DNA of 64,000 bases from JBGPTF01 sp041490445 (GCA_041490445.1 JBGPTF010000008.1:101926-165925), one strand, 5' to 3'; positions 1 through 9,211 are shown, counted from the first letter of the stretch. Numbers and translations: made by a program. Notes: a model not told the origin generated them from the sequence alone.

Positions 1-1
1 G

Positions 2-400
2 CTCATCGAACTCTCGCGCACCTTTCAAAGGAACGGGCACCCGGCTGCCCAGGACCCCGTCATGCGCCAGAAGCTCGCGCAGTGCTACGCCGAGGTTGAA
101 ATCATGCGCTTAAATCAGTTGCGCGCGTTCAGCCGGATCACCGAAACCGGAATTCCAGGTCCGGAAGGTTCGATTCAGAAGATCTTCTGGAGCGAGTTGA
201 ACCAGCATGTTCAGCAGGTGGCGCAGGAATTGCTGGGCCCGTATGGCCAGTTGCTCAGCGGCGACAGCCACGCGATCGACAAGGGCATCTGGTCCTATGG
301 GTATCTTCGCTCGCGTGGGAACACCATCGAGGCAGGCACATCGGAGGTCCAGCGCAACATTATTGGACACTTCGTGCTCGGCCTGCCGAGAAGCTACTAA
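2..400 (+). CDS. Acyl-CoA dehydrogenase, C-terminal part (cut by window edge)
   Basis: The reading frame is open from the first bases of the window and ends at 400, so only the C-terminal ~132 residues are present. The sequence matches the C-terminal all-alpha domain of flavin acyl-CoA dehydrogenases, which introduce a trans-2 double bond into acyl-CoA. The hallmark is the GTSEVQRNIIG motif near the end, which contacts FAD across the dimer. The usual Glu-Gly-Thr is shifted here to Glu-Ala-Gly-Thr, so the catalytic base cannot be named from this fragment. The next acyl-CoA dehydrogenase gene begins 11 nt downstream, which suggests a co-translated pair of subunits as in heterotetrameric enzymes. 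Confidence 0.9.
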   Translation, partial: LIELSRTFQRNGHPAAQDPVMRQKLAQCYAEVEIMRLNQLRAFSRITETGIPGPEGSIQKIFWSELNQHVQQVAQELLGPYGQLLSGDSHAIDKGIWSYGYLRSRGNTIEAGTSEVQRNIIGHFVLGLPRSY

Positions 401-411
401 GGGGATACGTG

Positions 412-1515
412 ATGCAATTCGGATTGAGCGAGAGCCAGCAGATGCTCAAGGACAATGCCCGCAAGTTTTTTGCGGGCGAGTGCCCGATAGACGCAGTCCG
501 GCGTCTCATGGAGACTGATACCGCTTACGACGCAGCCTTATGGGCCAAGATGACCGAGCAGGGTTACACGGGCATCATCTTTCCCGAGGAGTATGGTGGG
601 GTCGGTCTCGGGAAAGTTGAACTCATTCTCCTGATGGAAGAGGCGGGGCGAGCACTCTTGCCGGGGCCGTTTTTCTCCACTGTCGCGCTGGCTGGCGCCG
701 TGATTGACACCGTCGCTACCCCCGAACAGAAGAAGAAATACCTCGCTCCGATCTGTTCGGGTGAGGCGCGCTCCACTGTCGCATTCCTTGAGGCCAGCGC
801 GAGCTGGGATCCTACAGACGCGCGGATCGCTGTCGCGAAAGGAAGGCTCACGGGCGAGAAACTATTCGTGCCCGATGCTGCGGTGGCGAACTACATAATC
901 GTCGTGGCGCGTGGTGGCGTCTTCGCAGTGGATGCCAGGGCGCCGGGAATCAGCATCAAGCCGATGGAGGGGATGGATCTCACACGCAAGCTGTATTCCG
1001 TGCGATTCAATAACACGCCTGCAGAAAGGCTCGGCAACGCGGCCGGTCTGGCGCGGGGGCTCGATGTTGCCACTGCGGCTCTGGTCGCTGAGATGGTGGG
1101 TGGAATGCAGCGCACGCTCGACAAAACCGTCGAGTATGCAAAGATGCGAAAGCAGTTCGGCAAGCCAATCGGATCGTTCCAGGCCGTGCAGCACCAGTGC
1201 GCTGACATGTACTTGGAGACTGAGAGTGCACGTTCGGCAGCCTACTACGCCGCGTGGGCGCTCGAAGAGAACGCACCGGACGCGGCAGTGGCCGTCTCGA
1301 TCGCCAAGATGTACGCAAGCGATGCCTGCCGCGCCGTAGGCAACCGCGGGATTCAGATCCATGGCGGCATGGGTTTCACGTGGGAGAGCGATCTACACCT
1401 CTATTACCGGCGCGCGAAAGTGTCAGAGACGGCGTTCGGCGACGCGACTTTCCATCGCGAGCGGATCGCTCGCCTCGTGATCGACGCTGGCGCGGTGTCC
1501 GCCAAGAGCGCATAA
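412..1515 (+). CDS. Acyl-CoA dehydrogenase, partner subunit
   Basis: About 367 residues spanning the N-terminal helical, middle beta and C-terminal helical domains of acyl-CoA dehydrogenases. Visible motifs include RKQFGKPIGSFQAVQH and the glycine-rich IQIHGGMGFTWE. The ATG at 412 is preferred over the adjacent GTG at 409 because GGGG at 401-404 sits 7 nt upstream as a ribosome site. Where classical enzymes carry the catalytic Glu (xEGT), this protein reads AFGDAT, so that base is missing. With the preceding acyl-CoA dehydrogenase gene only 11 nt away, this is probably the non-catalytic or complementary half of a heteromeric enzyme like the sterol side-chain FadE pairs. Substrate is unknown. 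Confidence 0.9.
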   Translation: MQFGLSESQQMLKDNARKFFAGECPIDAVRRLMETDTAYDAALWAKMTEQGYTGIIFPEEYGGVGLGKVELILLMEEAGRALLPGPFFSTVALAGAVIDTVATPEQKKKYLAPICSGEARSTVAFLEASASWDPTDARIAVAKGRLTGEKLFVPDAAVANYIIVVARGGVFAVDARAPGISIKPMEGMDLTRKLYSVRFNNTPAERLGNAAGLARGLDVATAALVAEMVGGMQRTLDKTVEYAKMRKQFGKPIGSFQAVQHQCADMYLETESARSAAYYAAWALEENAPDAAVAVSIAKMYASDACRAVGNRGIQIHGGMGFTWESDLHLYYRRAKVSETAFGDATFHRERIARLVIDAGAVSAKSA

Positions 1516-1542
1516 CAGCTCAATGAGAGAGAGCCGACTGCC

Positions 1543-3669
1543 ATGAGCGAACTGGTCCAGCTTACAAGAGACAACGGCATTGCAGTTATCACCATCAACA
1601 ACCCGCCGGTGAATGCGTTGAGTCACGGGGTTCCGGAAGGCATTTCCGAAGCCATCGAACAAATCCAGAAAGACGACGGCGTCAAGGCTGCGGTGCTCAT
1701 CGGAGGCGGCAGCACCTTCGTCGCGGGCGCGGATATCAAGGAATTTGGCAAGATCACTTCCGGCAAGTCGCAGCGCGGCGAAGGATTCGTGACCCTGCTG
1801 CGGCGGATTGAAGATTGCCGCAAGACGATCGTAATGGCGATCCACGGGACCGCGTTCGGCGGCGGCCTTGAGCTGGCCATGGCTGGCCATTACAGAGTGG
1901 CCACTCCAAGCGCGCAGGTCGGCCAGCCTGAAGTGAAGCTCGGCATCATCCCCGGCGCGGCCGGCACACAGCGCCTGCCTCGGCTTGCGGGTGTAGCCAA
2001 AGCCGTCGAGATGTGCGCCACCGGCAATCCTTGCAGCGCTCGGGAAGCACTGGCTCTCGGCGTCATCGATCGTCTGATCGAAGGTGATCTGCTGGCCGGC
2101 GCTGTCGCTTTCGCGCGTGAGATCGCTGGGAAGCCTGCGCCGAAAACTCGCGAGCGCAACGGCAAGCTTGGCACGCCGGAGCAGAACGCTCCAATCTTCG
2201 CCGCTGCGCGCGAGGCCGCGCGCAAGAAGCAGCGCAATATGATGGCGCCGCTCGCGGCCATTGACGCCGTGGAAGCCGCCACGACGATGTCGTTCGAAGC
2301 AGGTTGTGAGGCCGAGCGGCAGTTGTTCATCGACTGCCTGTTTTCCGAGCAATCGAAGGCACTCATCCACGTTTTCTTCGGCGAACGCGAAGTGGCCAAG
2401 ATTCCCGACGTTCCCAAAGAAGCGCCGGTAATTCCTGTGAACAGAGTTGGGGTTGTCGGCGCCGGGACGATGGGCGGCGGCATCGCCATGGTGTTTGCGA
2501 ACGCCGGATTTCCCGTCCTGCTTCGGGAAGTTGACCAGGCGGCGCTCGATCGCGGCTGGGCCACGATTCAGAAGAACTACGCGAGCTCAGTCCAGCGCGG
2601 CCGCTTCACCCAGCAATTTGTTGATGAGCGCTTGAAGCTGATTCATCCGACGCTCAACTACGACGGATTCTCTCAAGTGGACATGGTCGTCGAGGCGGTG
2701 TTCGAGGGCATGACGCTCAAGAAGCAAGTGTTCGGCGAGCTGGACAAGGTGTGTAAGCCTGGGGCCATTCTGGCGAGCAACACTTCGACACTCAGCATCG
2801 ACGAGATCGCCTCGGTCACTTTCCGGCCTCAATCCGTGATCGGCACGCATTTCTTCAGCCCTGCAAACGTGATGCGCCTGCTGGAGCTCGTGCGCGGCAA
2901 GGCCACGAGCAAAGAAGTGATTGCCACCTGCATGCAGCTCTCGAAGAAGCTAGGTAAGGTCGGCGTGCTCGTGGGCAACTGCCGAGGCTTCGTTGGCAAC
3001 CGCATGTTCCATCCGTACCGCCGCGAAGCGCAGTTCCTCGTGGAAGAGGGCGCGAGCGTTGAGGCCGTGGACAATGCGCTATACGAGTTCGGTATGGCGA
3101 TGGGCCCGCTCGCGACCGGGGACCTCGCAGGTCTCGATGTCGGCTGGCGCATCCGGAAAGAATATCGCCACCTGGAAAAGCCGGGTGTCAGGCATCCTCT
3201 CGCCGAGGATCGCCTCTGTGAGATGGGCCGCTACGGCCAGAAGACCGGCGCCGGCTGGTACAAATACGATGAAAACCGTCGCGCCAACCCCGATCCCGAT
3301 GTTATCGAGCTGGTGCGCAAGTGGGCCGCCGAGGCCAGGATCTCGCAGCGGCAAATCGCGCGAGAAGAGATCGTGGATCGCTGCATCTATGCGCTGGTGA
3401 ACGAGGGCGCGCGCATTCTCGAAGAGGGCATCGCGCTGCGCGCGGTGGACATCGACATCATCTACCTCAACGGGTACGGATTTCCCGCCTATCGCGGCGG
3501 CCCGATGTGGTATGCGGACACCGTCGGGCCGGCAAAGGTCTACGGGCGCATTTGTGAATTTCATCAGCAGCACGGCGAACTCTGGGAGCCCGCGCCATTG
3601 CTCAAACAATTAGCCGAGCAGGGCAAGACCTTCGCTGAATTCAGCAGAGATCAGTGCACAACTGCCTAG
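1543..3669 (+). CDS. Bifunctional enoyl-CoA hydratase / 3-hydroxyacyl-CoA dehydrogenase (FadB/FadJ-type)
   Basis: A 708-residue fusion, the usual size for FadB/FadJ alpha subunits. Residues 1-190 form a crotonase domain with both catalytic glutamates visible: E110 in GGGLELA and E130 in QPEVKLGIIPG. A Rossmann NAD domain begins at about residue 300 with GAGTMG (306-311). It is followed by the dehydrogenase signature GTHFFSPANVMRLLELV, which carries the catalytic His, and by C-terminal helical dehydrogenase domains. It would hydrate 2-enoyl-CoA and oxidise the L-3-hydroxyacyl-CoA to 3-ketoacyl-CoA. It lies 27 nt after the acyl-CoA dehydrogenase, on the same strand, so it probably belongs to the same beta-oxidation transcript. 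No thiolase is seen in the window. Confidence 0.95.
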   Translation: MSELVQLTRDNGIAVITINNPPVNALSHGVPEGISEAIEQIQKDDGVKAAVLIGGGSTFVAGADIKEFGKITSGKSQRGEGFVTLLRRIEDCRKTIVMAIHGTAFGGGLELAMAGHYRVATPSAQVGQPEVKLGIIPGAAGTQRLPRLAGVAKAVEMCATGNPCSAREALALGVIDRLIEGDLLAGAVAFAREIAGKPAPKTRERNGKLGTPEQNAPIFAAAREAARKKQRNMMAPLAAIDAVEAATTMSFEAGCEAERQLFIDCLFSEQSKALIHVFFGEREVAKIPDVPKEAPVIPVNRVGVVGAGTMGGGIAMVFANAGFPVLLREVDQAALDRGWATIQKNYASSVQRGRFTQQFVDERLKLIHPTLNYDGFSQVDMVVEAVFEGMTLKKQVFGELDKVCKPGAILASNTSTLSIDEIASVTFRPQSVIGTHFFSPANVMRLLELVRGKATSKEVIATCMQLSKKLGKVGVLVGNCRGFVGNRMFHPYRREAQFLVEEGASVEAVDNALYEFGMAMGPLATGDLAGLDVGWRIRKEYRHLEKPGVRHPLAEDRLCEMGRYGQKTGAGWYKYDENRRANPDPDVIELVRKWAAEARISQRQIAREEIVDRCIYALVNEGARILEEGIALRAVDIDIIYLNGYGFPAYRGGPMWYADTVGPAKVYGRICEFHQQHGELWEPAPLLKQLAEQGKTFAEFSRDQCTTA

Positions 3670-3687
3670 CGCTCGGGATCTACGCTC

Positions 3688-5127
3688 ATGTTGAGCAGTC
3701 TTCTGAGGCAAACGAAATCGAGCGATACAAAGAATACGACTGCCATGTCAACTGAAGCCAAGACCGCCGCTGATGGGACCGAACCCGAGATCGCCAAGCA
3801 TCGGTTGCGCTACGCATGGTACGTCGTCAGCGTTTTGACCCTTCTGTACGCGTTTTCATTCATCTCGCGCCAGATTTTTGCACTGCTCGTCGGCCCGCTT
3901 CGCCGCGACTTGCACATTGGCGACACCCAGATGAGTCTGCTCATCGGATTCAGCTTTGCGCTGTTCTACACCTTTTTCGGAATCCCCATCGGACATCTCG
4001 CGGACGTTTACAGCCGGCGCTTGATCATCGCGATCGGTCTGATCCTTTGGAGTGGGTTCACGGCGGGTTGCGGGCTGGCATTCACTTTCAGGGCCATGCT
4101 GTTGTTGCGCATGGGCGTCGGTGTGGGAGAAGCAGCGCTTTCCCCGGCCGCCCACTCACTCATCGCCGATTATTTCCCTCGTGATCGGCTGGCCACGGCC
4201 CTCAGTGTGTACTCGATGGGGATCTATCTCGGCTCCGGCTTGGCCTATTTGCTGGGTGGACTGGTCGTCGCGTACGCGTCCACTCAGGCGACGTGGAACA
4301 TCCCGCTGCTCGGTGCAGTTCGGCCCTGGCAGCTCATTCTCTTGCTGATCGGTCTGCCCGGCATTGTATTAACACCTCTGGTTTTCACGATTCGGGAACC
4401 CACCCCCCGCAGGGCAGCCCCGCGACACACAACTGTCCCGATCCGGCAGGTCTTCTCCTATATTTTCGAGAACCGGCACACTTTCTTTTTCCACAACATC
4501 GGCTTCGGCTTGCTGGCTCTTTCTGCCTATGCCAGCGGCGCGTGGGTGCCGGAATTCTATCGGCGCAACTTCCACTGGAGCATCGCAACCGTTGGCGTTG
4601 TCTATGGTTGCTTTGTTGCGGTGTTTGGGTGTATCGGCATCGTAGGCGCAGGCCGGGTTGCGGATTACCTGCGCATGCGGGGTCGTGCGAATGCGACTTT
4701 GTTCGTGGGCGCGGTGATCGGACTGGTCTCGATCCCGCTCAACTGCCTCCTGTATCTTGCGCCCTCGGCGGCCTGGGCGACCTTGTGGCTCGTTTTTGGG
4801 TGCGTCCTCGCGGCAGCCCCTTTCGGCGTGGCGGCGGCTGCGATTCAGCAAATGATGCCGGCCACAATGCGTGCGCAGGCCTCAGCCGTGTATTTGTTCT
4901 CCATCAATATCATCGGGCTTGGAGCCGGACCCACCGCAGTTGGGGTTCTCACGCAACACGTATTCGGACGCGACGATGCCGTTCGATATTCGCTGGCCAT
5001 TGTGACATCTGCGGCATGCGCGCTCGCGTCGGTATTCCTCTACCGAGCCTTGAAGCCGTTCGTTACCAGTCTCGAACGGCTGGACGGTTGGAACGCCCGC
5101 TGTGCATCATCAGTGCTTGATCGTTAG
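3688..5127 (+). CDS. MFS transporter
   Basis: A 479-residue integral membrane protein of the major facilitator superfamily with about 12 hydrophobic segments. The MFS motif A region reads GHLADVYSRR, between the second and third helices, and a second GRVADYLRMRGR copy lies at the start of the other half. It is most similar in style to the spinster/hexuronate-type carriers found in catabolic clusters. It starts 18 nt after the FadB-like gene, so it may import the organic acid that this operon degrades. The start is uncertain: ATG 3688 gives a 19-residue polar extension compared with the in-frame ATG at 3745, and neither has a clear ribosome site. Substrate cannot be read from sequence. Confidence 0.9.
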   Translation: MLSSLLRQTKSSDTKNTTAMSTEAKTAADGTEPEIAKHRLRYAWYVVSVLTLLYAFSFISRQIFALLVGPLRRDLHIGDTQMSLLIGFSFALFYTFFGIPIGHLADVYSRRLIIAIGLILWSGFTAGCGLAFTFRAMLLLRMGVGVGEAALSPAAHSLIADYFPRDRLATALSVYSMGIYLGSGLAYLLGGLVVAYASTQATWNIPLLGAVRPWQLILLLIGLPGIVLTPLVFTIREPTPRRAAPRHTTVPIRQVFSYIFENRHTFFFHNIGFGLLALSAYASGAWVPEFYRRNFHWSIATVGVVYGCFVAVFGCIGIVGAGRVADYLRMRGRANATLFVGAVIGLVSIPLNCLLYLAPSAAWATLWLVFGCVLAAAPFGVAAAAIQQMMPATMRAQASAVYLFSINIIGLGAGPTAVGVLTQHVFGRDDAVRYSLAIVTSAACALASVFLYRALKPFVTSLERLDGWNARCASSVLDR

Positions 5128-5224
5128 CGTTCGGGCCCTGGATTAGAGTCGCCGCGCAGCGTTTGTCGACTCCGAGAGGGTCTGGATGACGCGTCCTTGC
5201 TGACTTACCGATGAGAGAGCGATC

Positions 5225-6343
5225 GTGACTTCCGGGAGTGCAAGGCCAAATTTGACGAACTCGGAGAAGACGCATCGGGCCGACTTTCACGACCGCCCGA
5301 CTGCTGTGCGACCGGGAGAAGATCTCGACCTGGCCAGACTCGAACCTTTCTTGCTTGCGCATTTTCCCGGCAGCAAGGGGCCACTCTCTGTCCAGCAGTT
5401 CCCCAGCGGGCATTCCAACCTGACATACATGATCCATCTCGGCGGCAAGGAAATGGTGCTGCGCCGCCCACCCTTCGGCAGCAAGGTCAAGACGGCGCAT
5501 GATATGAGCCGAGAATACCGCGTGCTGTCGAAGGGGCATCCCGCGTACGCGGCGGCTCCGAAGGTCCTCTTGTATTGCGATGACGAGTCCATATTGGGCT
5601 CGCCCTTTTACCTCATGGAACCGATCCGGGGGATTATCATCCGCAGAGATCCACCCCCAGGTTTGCCGTTTACGGCCGAGACGGCTAGGCGGCTGAGCGA
5701 GTCGTTTATTGATAACCTCGCCCGGCTGCATGCCCTGGACTACGCGGCGATCGGGCTGGCCGATCTCGGCAGGCCACAAGGGTATCTCGAGCGCCAGGTG
5801 CGGGGCTGGATCGAGCGCTACTACGGTTCGCAGACTCACGACCTGCCGGAAGTCGAGCGCATCTCCACTTGGCTGAAGGAACACATGTCTCGAACAAGCG
5901 AAGCCGCGTTGATCCACAATGACTACAAGTACGACAATCTTGTGCTCGATCCGGAGGACATCACCAGGATTGTGGGCGTGCTGGACTGGGAGATGGCTAC
6001 GATCGGCGATCCGCTCACGGATGTGGGCACGGCTCTGGCCTACTGGGTCGATCCACAGGATCCGGACGAGTTACAGAAAATTCGCTGGTGCCCTTCGACC
6101 TATGCCGGTAGCCTGACGCGCGCCCAGCTCGTCGAGCGCTACGCGCGGGCGACCGGCCGCGACCTGTCCAATATGGTCTTCTATCTGGCCTTTGCTCGAT
6201 TCAAGGTCGCGGTGATTGTCCAGCAGATTTATTACCGCTATCACCAGGGGCTGACAAAGGACGAGCGCTTTGCCTCGATGCCGGAGGTTGTCAAGGTTCT
6301 CGTGCGCGCATCATTGCACTCTGCCGAATCCGGTTGTATTTGA
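5225..6343 (+). CDS. Phosphotransferase, APH family, ACAD10/11 kinase-domain type
   Basis: A 372-residue kinase-fold protein of the aminoglycoside/choline phosphotransferase superfamily. Visible motifs are the phosphate-loop-like SGHSNLTY (61-68), LRRPP at about 79-83, the catalytic loop with H231, D233 and N238 (HNDYKYDN), and the metal-binding D254 in LDWEMATIGDP. This subgroup is normally fused to, or encoded beside, acyl-CoA dehydrogenases. In animal ACAD10/11 it phosphorylates 4-hydroxyacyl-CoA so that the phosphate can be eliminated. Here kinase and dehydrogenase are separate genes in one cluster (dehydrogenase at 6915-8129, opposite strand). The start is a GTG at 5225. It is very unlikely to be an antibiotic resistance enzyme, given the family and neighbours. 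Confidence 0.88.
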   Translation: MTSGSARPNLTNSEKTHRADFHDRPTAVRPGEDLDLARLEPFLLAHFPGSKGPLSVQQFPSGHSNLTYMIHLGGKEMVLRRPPFGSKVKTAHDMSREYRVLSKGHPAYAAAPKVLLYCDDESILGSPFYLMEPIRGIIIRRDPPPGLPFTAETARRLSESFIDNLARLHALDYAAIGLADLGRPQGYLERQVRGWIERYYGSQTHDLPEVERISTWLKEHMSRTSEAALIHNDYKYDNLVLDPEDITRIVGVLDWEMATIGDPLTDVGTALAYWVDPQDPDELQKIRWCPSTYAGSLTRAQLVERYARATGRDLSNMVFYLAFARFKVAVIVQQIYYRYHQGLTKDERFASMPEVVKVLVRASLHSAESGCI

Positions 6344-6397
6344 CCACCTCGCCTTTCAGAGATGCAGCTTCGCCCGTTCTGAAGGGCGTGCCTTCAA

Positions 6398-6865
6398 TCA
6401 TTCAGGGTAGTAACGGACAATCCAATCCGCCACACAACAAGGCTTCTCCGATCCCTGAACCTCCAACGATACAGAAAATACGGCCTCCAGCGCGTCGGGA
6501 CGCTCCTTCAGGGATTGAAGACCAACGCGGGCACGAATCTGTGAATCCGAGCGAACAGGAGAAGGAAAGCGGACCCGATTCAAGCCGTAGTTGATCCCCA
6601 TGCGGACGCCGCCTCTAAACTGAATGGCCTGCTTCATGAAGTGGCTCAGCAGTGAAAGGGTCAAGAAACCGTGCGCAATCGTTGTGCCGTAAGGCGATTC
6701 TCTTTGCGCCCGTTCGCGATCGACGTGAATCCACTGCCGATCGTCCGTGGCCTCGGCGAATCGGTCGATGCGGTCTTGCGTCATCATGAGCCAATCCGTC
6801 ACGGCAATCTCGCGGCCCACAAAATCCTTAAGCGAAGGCAGTGTTTCTACCACGAGCGGTGGCAT
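6398..6865 (-). CDS. MaoC-family (R)-specific enoyl-CoA hydratase
   Basis: A 155-residue single hotdog-fold protein. The hydratase motif is present: Asp and His in ATDDRQWIHVD, followed by SPYGTTIAHGF. These residues activate water for addition to the enoyl-CoA double bond. The ATG at 6865 was chosen over longer in-frame starts because AGGAG lies 6 nt upstream and the sequence before it has no domain character. It lies 49 nt after the minus-strand acyl-CoA dehydrogenase gene and probably shares its mRNA (enoyl-CoA hydratase, dehydrogenase, MaoC). It could serve in acyl-CoA breakdown or supply (R)-3-hydroxyacyl-CoA. Context favours breakdown. Confidence 0.9.
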   Translation of the reverse strand: MPPLVVETLPSLKDFVGREIAVTDWLMMTQDRIDRFAEATDDRQWIHVDRERAQRESPYGTTIAHGFLTLSLLSHFMKQAIQFRGGVRMGINYGLNRVRFPSPVRSDSQIRARVGLQSLKERPDALEAVFSVSLEVQGSEKPCCVADWIVRYYPE

Positions 6866-6914
6866 GGGAATCTCCTGCGGAGGATATTGGAGTGCTGTTC
6901 GTATCGGTAGACGA

Positions 6915-8129
6915 TCAATGCGCCGGGGACTTGCCCCATTTTCGGAGTTCCTGCCTGGCGATCGATTCCGTGTGCACTTCGTCCGGCCCGTCAGCAATTC
7001 GCAGTGTGCGTACGTTCGCCCAGGCGGCAGCGAGGAACGTGTCTTGCGCGACGCCCGCGCCTCCATGCGCCTGGATGCCACGATCCAGAACACGCAGGGC
7101 AACGGTTGGCGCGACAACTTTGATCATCGCGATTTCCGCGCGCGCCGCTTTGTTGCCCACCGTGTCCATCATGTACGCAGCTTTCAGCGTCAGAAGGCGG
7201 GCTTGCTCGATCTCCATGCGCGAGATCGCAATGTCCGCGCGAATCGTGCCTTGCTCGGCCAGTGGTTTCCCGAAAGCCACGCGCGATTGCACGCGCCTGC
7301 ACATCGTTTCCAAGGCTCGCTCTGCCACTCCGACACACCGCATGCAGTGATGGATACGCCCGGGCCCCAGCCGCCCTTGCGCGATCTCGAATCCCCGCCC
7401 CTCGCCAAGCAAGATGTTTGAGACCGGAACGCGGACATTTTTAAATGTGACTTCGCCATGGCCGTGCGGCGCATGGTCATACCCAAACACCGTCAACATT
7501 CGTTCGATCTTCACTCCCGGTGCGTCCATCGGCACCAGAATCATCGACTGCTGTTTATGAGGCGGAGCCGAAGGATCCGTCTTGCCCATGAAGATTGCGA
7601 TCTTGCAACGCGGGTCGCCCGCTCCAGAAGCCCACCACTTCCGGCCGTTGACCACGTACTCGCTGCCGTCCCGAACGATGCTCGCCTCGATGTTCGTCGC
7701 ATCCGACGAGGCTACAGCGGGTTCGGTCATCGCGAAACACGACCGAATTTCGCCTGCAAGCAGCAGCTTGAGCCACCGCTCTTTCTGTTCCGGCGTGCCA
7801 TACCGGGCGAGCACTTCCATATTGCCCGTGTCCGGCGCCGAGCAGTTGAAAACCTCCGACGCCATCACGCTACGGCCCATCATCTCGCAAAGTGGCGCAT
7901 ACTCGAGATTTGTCAGCCCTGCGCCGTACTCACTTTCCGGCAAGAACAAGTTCCACAGACCGGCGGCGCGAGCTTTAGGCTTGAGCTCTTCGACGATCCT
8001 CGTGGGCGACCACCGATTCTGCTCGATCTCGTCGTAGAAGCGCTGTTCATTCGGATAAATGTGCTCGTCCAGGAAGGCCTGCAGTCGGCGCTGTAGGTCC
8101 CTCACTCTGTCGCTGAATTCGAAGTTCAC
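6915..8129 (-). CDS. Acyl-CoA dehydrogenase (ACAD10/11-like)
   Basis: About 404 residues covering all three acyl-CoA dehydrogenase domains, with the FAD/substrate motif FAMTEPAVASSDATN, IQAHGGAGVAQDT and the C-terminal IADGPDEVH. The GTG at 8129 was chosen because AAGGA is 7 nt upstream and the ~50 residues before it are arginine-rich non-family sequence. The PDEVH ending, instead of the common EGT motif, is typical of the ACAD10/11 branch, which acts with an APH-type kinase. The kinase gene lies 0.6 kb away on the other strand. It follows the enoyl-CoA hydratase gene by 10 nt. Confidence 0.93.
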   Translation of the reverse strand: MNFEFSDRVRDLQRRLQAFLDEHIYPNEQRFYDEIEQNRWSPTRIVEELKPKARAAGLWNLFLPESEYGAGLTNLEYAPLCEMMGRSVMASEVFNCSAPDTGNMEVLARYGTPEQKERWLKLLLAGEIRSCFAMTEPAVASSDATNIEASIVRDGSEYVVNGRKWWASGAGDPRCKIAIFMGKTDPSAPPHKQQSMILVPMDAPGVKIERMLTVFGYDHAPHGHGEVTFKNVRVPVSNILLGEGRGFEIAQGRLGPGRIHHCMRCVGVAERALETMCRRVQSRVAFGKPLAEQGTIRADIAISRMEIEQARLLTLKAAYMMDTVGNKAARAEIAMIKVVAPTVALRVLDRGIQAHGGAGVAQDTFLAAAWANVRTLRIADGPDEVHTESIARQELRKWGKSPAH

Positions 8130-8139
8130 TGGGGGTTCC

Positions 8140-8967
8140 TTATCTGCCGGTGAAAGCGGGGGCGCGCTTCTCGAGAAAGTGCGCAACGCCCTCCTTGAAG
8201 TCTTCGCTCTGCAAACTTCCGAGCATCTCGCGCTCTGAAGTTTCAAACGCCTCAGCGAGAGTCTGAAACATCGCGCCATACACCTGTCGCTTGATCACGC
8301 GCAATGAGCGCGGGCTTACGCCCGACGCTAGGTCGCGCGCGTGCTCGCGTACCTCATCTGAAAAGACGTCCTGAGGAAATACCTGGTTCACCAGCCCCAT
8401 GCGCAGCGCTTCGGCCGCATCGATCATCCGCGCTGAAAATAAGAGGTCGAGCGCGTTAGGGAGACCCACAAGGCGCGGCAGCATCCATGCCATTCCGTAT
8501 TCAGCAATCAGCCCGCGCCGCGCGAATGTAGTGCTGAAGCGCGCGGCATCCGAAGCCCATCGCAGATCGCAATATAGCGTGATGACGAGGCCCAGTCCGA
8601 CAACAGGACCATTAATAGCGGCAATCACGGGCTTGCCCACCGCAGGGAAATACGAATACTTCTTCTGAAAGTCTGGGTGGATGCCTTCGCGCTCCCCGGC
8701 CGTTCGCAATACTCGTTCGCGGGTGCTCTCATCGAGGCCGTGGTCGGCCACCCTGCTGAGGAGCGACATATCGGCGCCCGCGCAAAATCCCCGGCCCGCC
8801 CCGGTCACGACGATCACGCGCACGTTGTCGTCTCGCTCGGCGTCCTCCATCGCGGAACGAACCTCCTGTTCCATGACCGCGGTCCAGGCGTTCAGCTTGT
8901 CCGGGCGGTTCAAAGTAATGGTGGCCACCCCATCGGCCACGTTGTACAACGTCTCCTGGCTAGGCAT
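8140..8967 (-). CDS. Enoyl-CoA hydratase/isomerase family protein
   Basis: A 275-residue crotonase-fold protein starting MPSQETLYN at the ATG at 8967. A seven-residue-longer start at a TTG is less likely. The oxyanion-hole segments are recognisable: GAGRGFCAGADMSLL and AINGPVVGLGLVITLYCDLRWAS. The first catalytic-Glu position reads LGLVITL, without Glu, while the second region reads RRGLIAEYGMAWMLPRL with a Glu nearby. It may therefore be an isomerase or a hydratase with one acid. It is the first gene of a minus-strand set with the acyl-CoA dehydrogenase and MaoC genes, divergent from the oxidoreductase at 9212. Confidence 0.9.
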   Translation of the reverse strand: MPSQETLYNVADGVATITLNRPDKLNAWTAVMEQEVRSAMEDAERDDNVRVIVVTGAGRGFCAGADMSLLSRVADHGLDESTRERVLRTAGEREGIHPDFQKKYSYFPAVGKPVIAAINGPVVGLGLVITLYCDLRWASDAARFSTTFARRGLIAEYGMAWMLPRLVGLPNALDLLFSARMIDAAEALRMGLVNQVFPQDVFSDEVREHARDLASGVSPRSLRVIKRQVYGAMFQTLAEAFETSEREMLGSLQSEDFKEGVAHFLEKRAPAFTGR

Positions 8968-9211
8968 AGTGGGCAGGATTATATACAATGGCAGCCGCGT
9001 TGGTCAGTATCAAATACGACTGACTATCAGGATATGGCCGAGTCCTCATGCTGGCGATCCTTGACCGCGGTTGAGCATGTCACCGAATCTGATCTTGCCG
9101 TCATTCGGACTCTTGAAAGCTGTTCAGGCAGGCGTGACCGGTTTCTGCGTTTAGTTCCGATTTCAACGAGGGACGGAAGACGTGAGGACAGTTGCGCGCG
9201 GAGGACTGGTC

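Noticed and set aside
5225..6343. Antibiotic (aminoglycoside) resistance kinase
   Set aside because: Shares the fold only. Sequence style and the acyl-CoA dehydrogenase context fit the ACAD-associated group.
8968..9211. Repeated GTCAGTATCA / TGACTATCA elements between divergent catabolic genes as a possible operator
   Set aside because: The elements are not a clean palindrome, and no regulator gene lies nearby. Not enough to call an operator.
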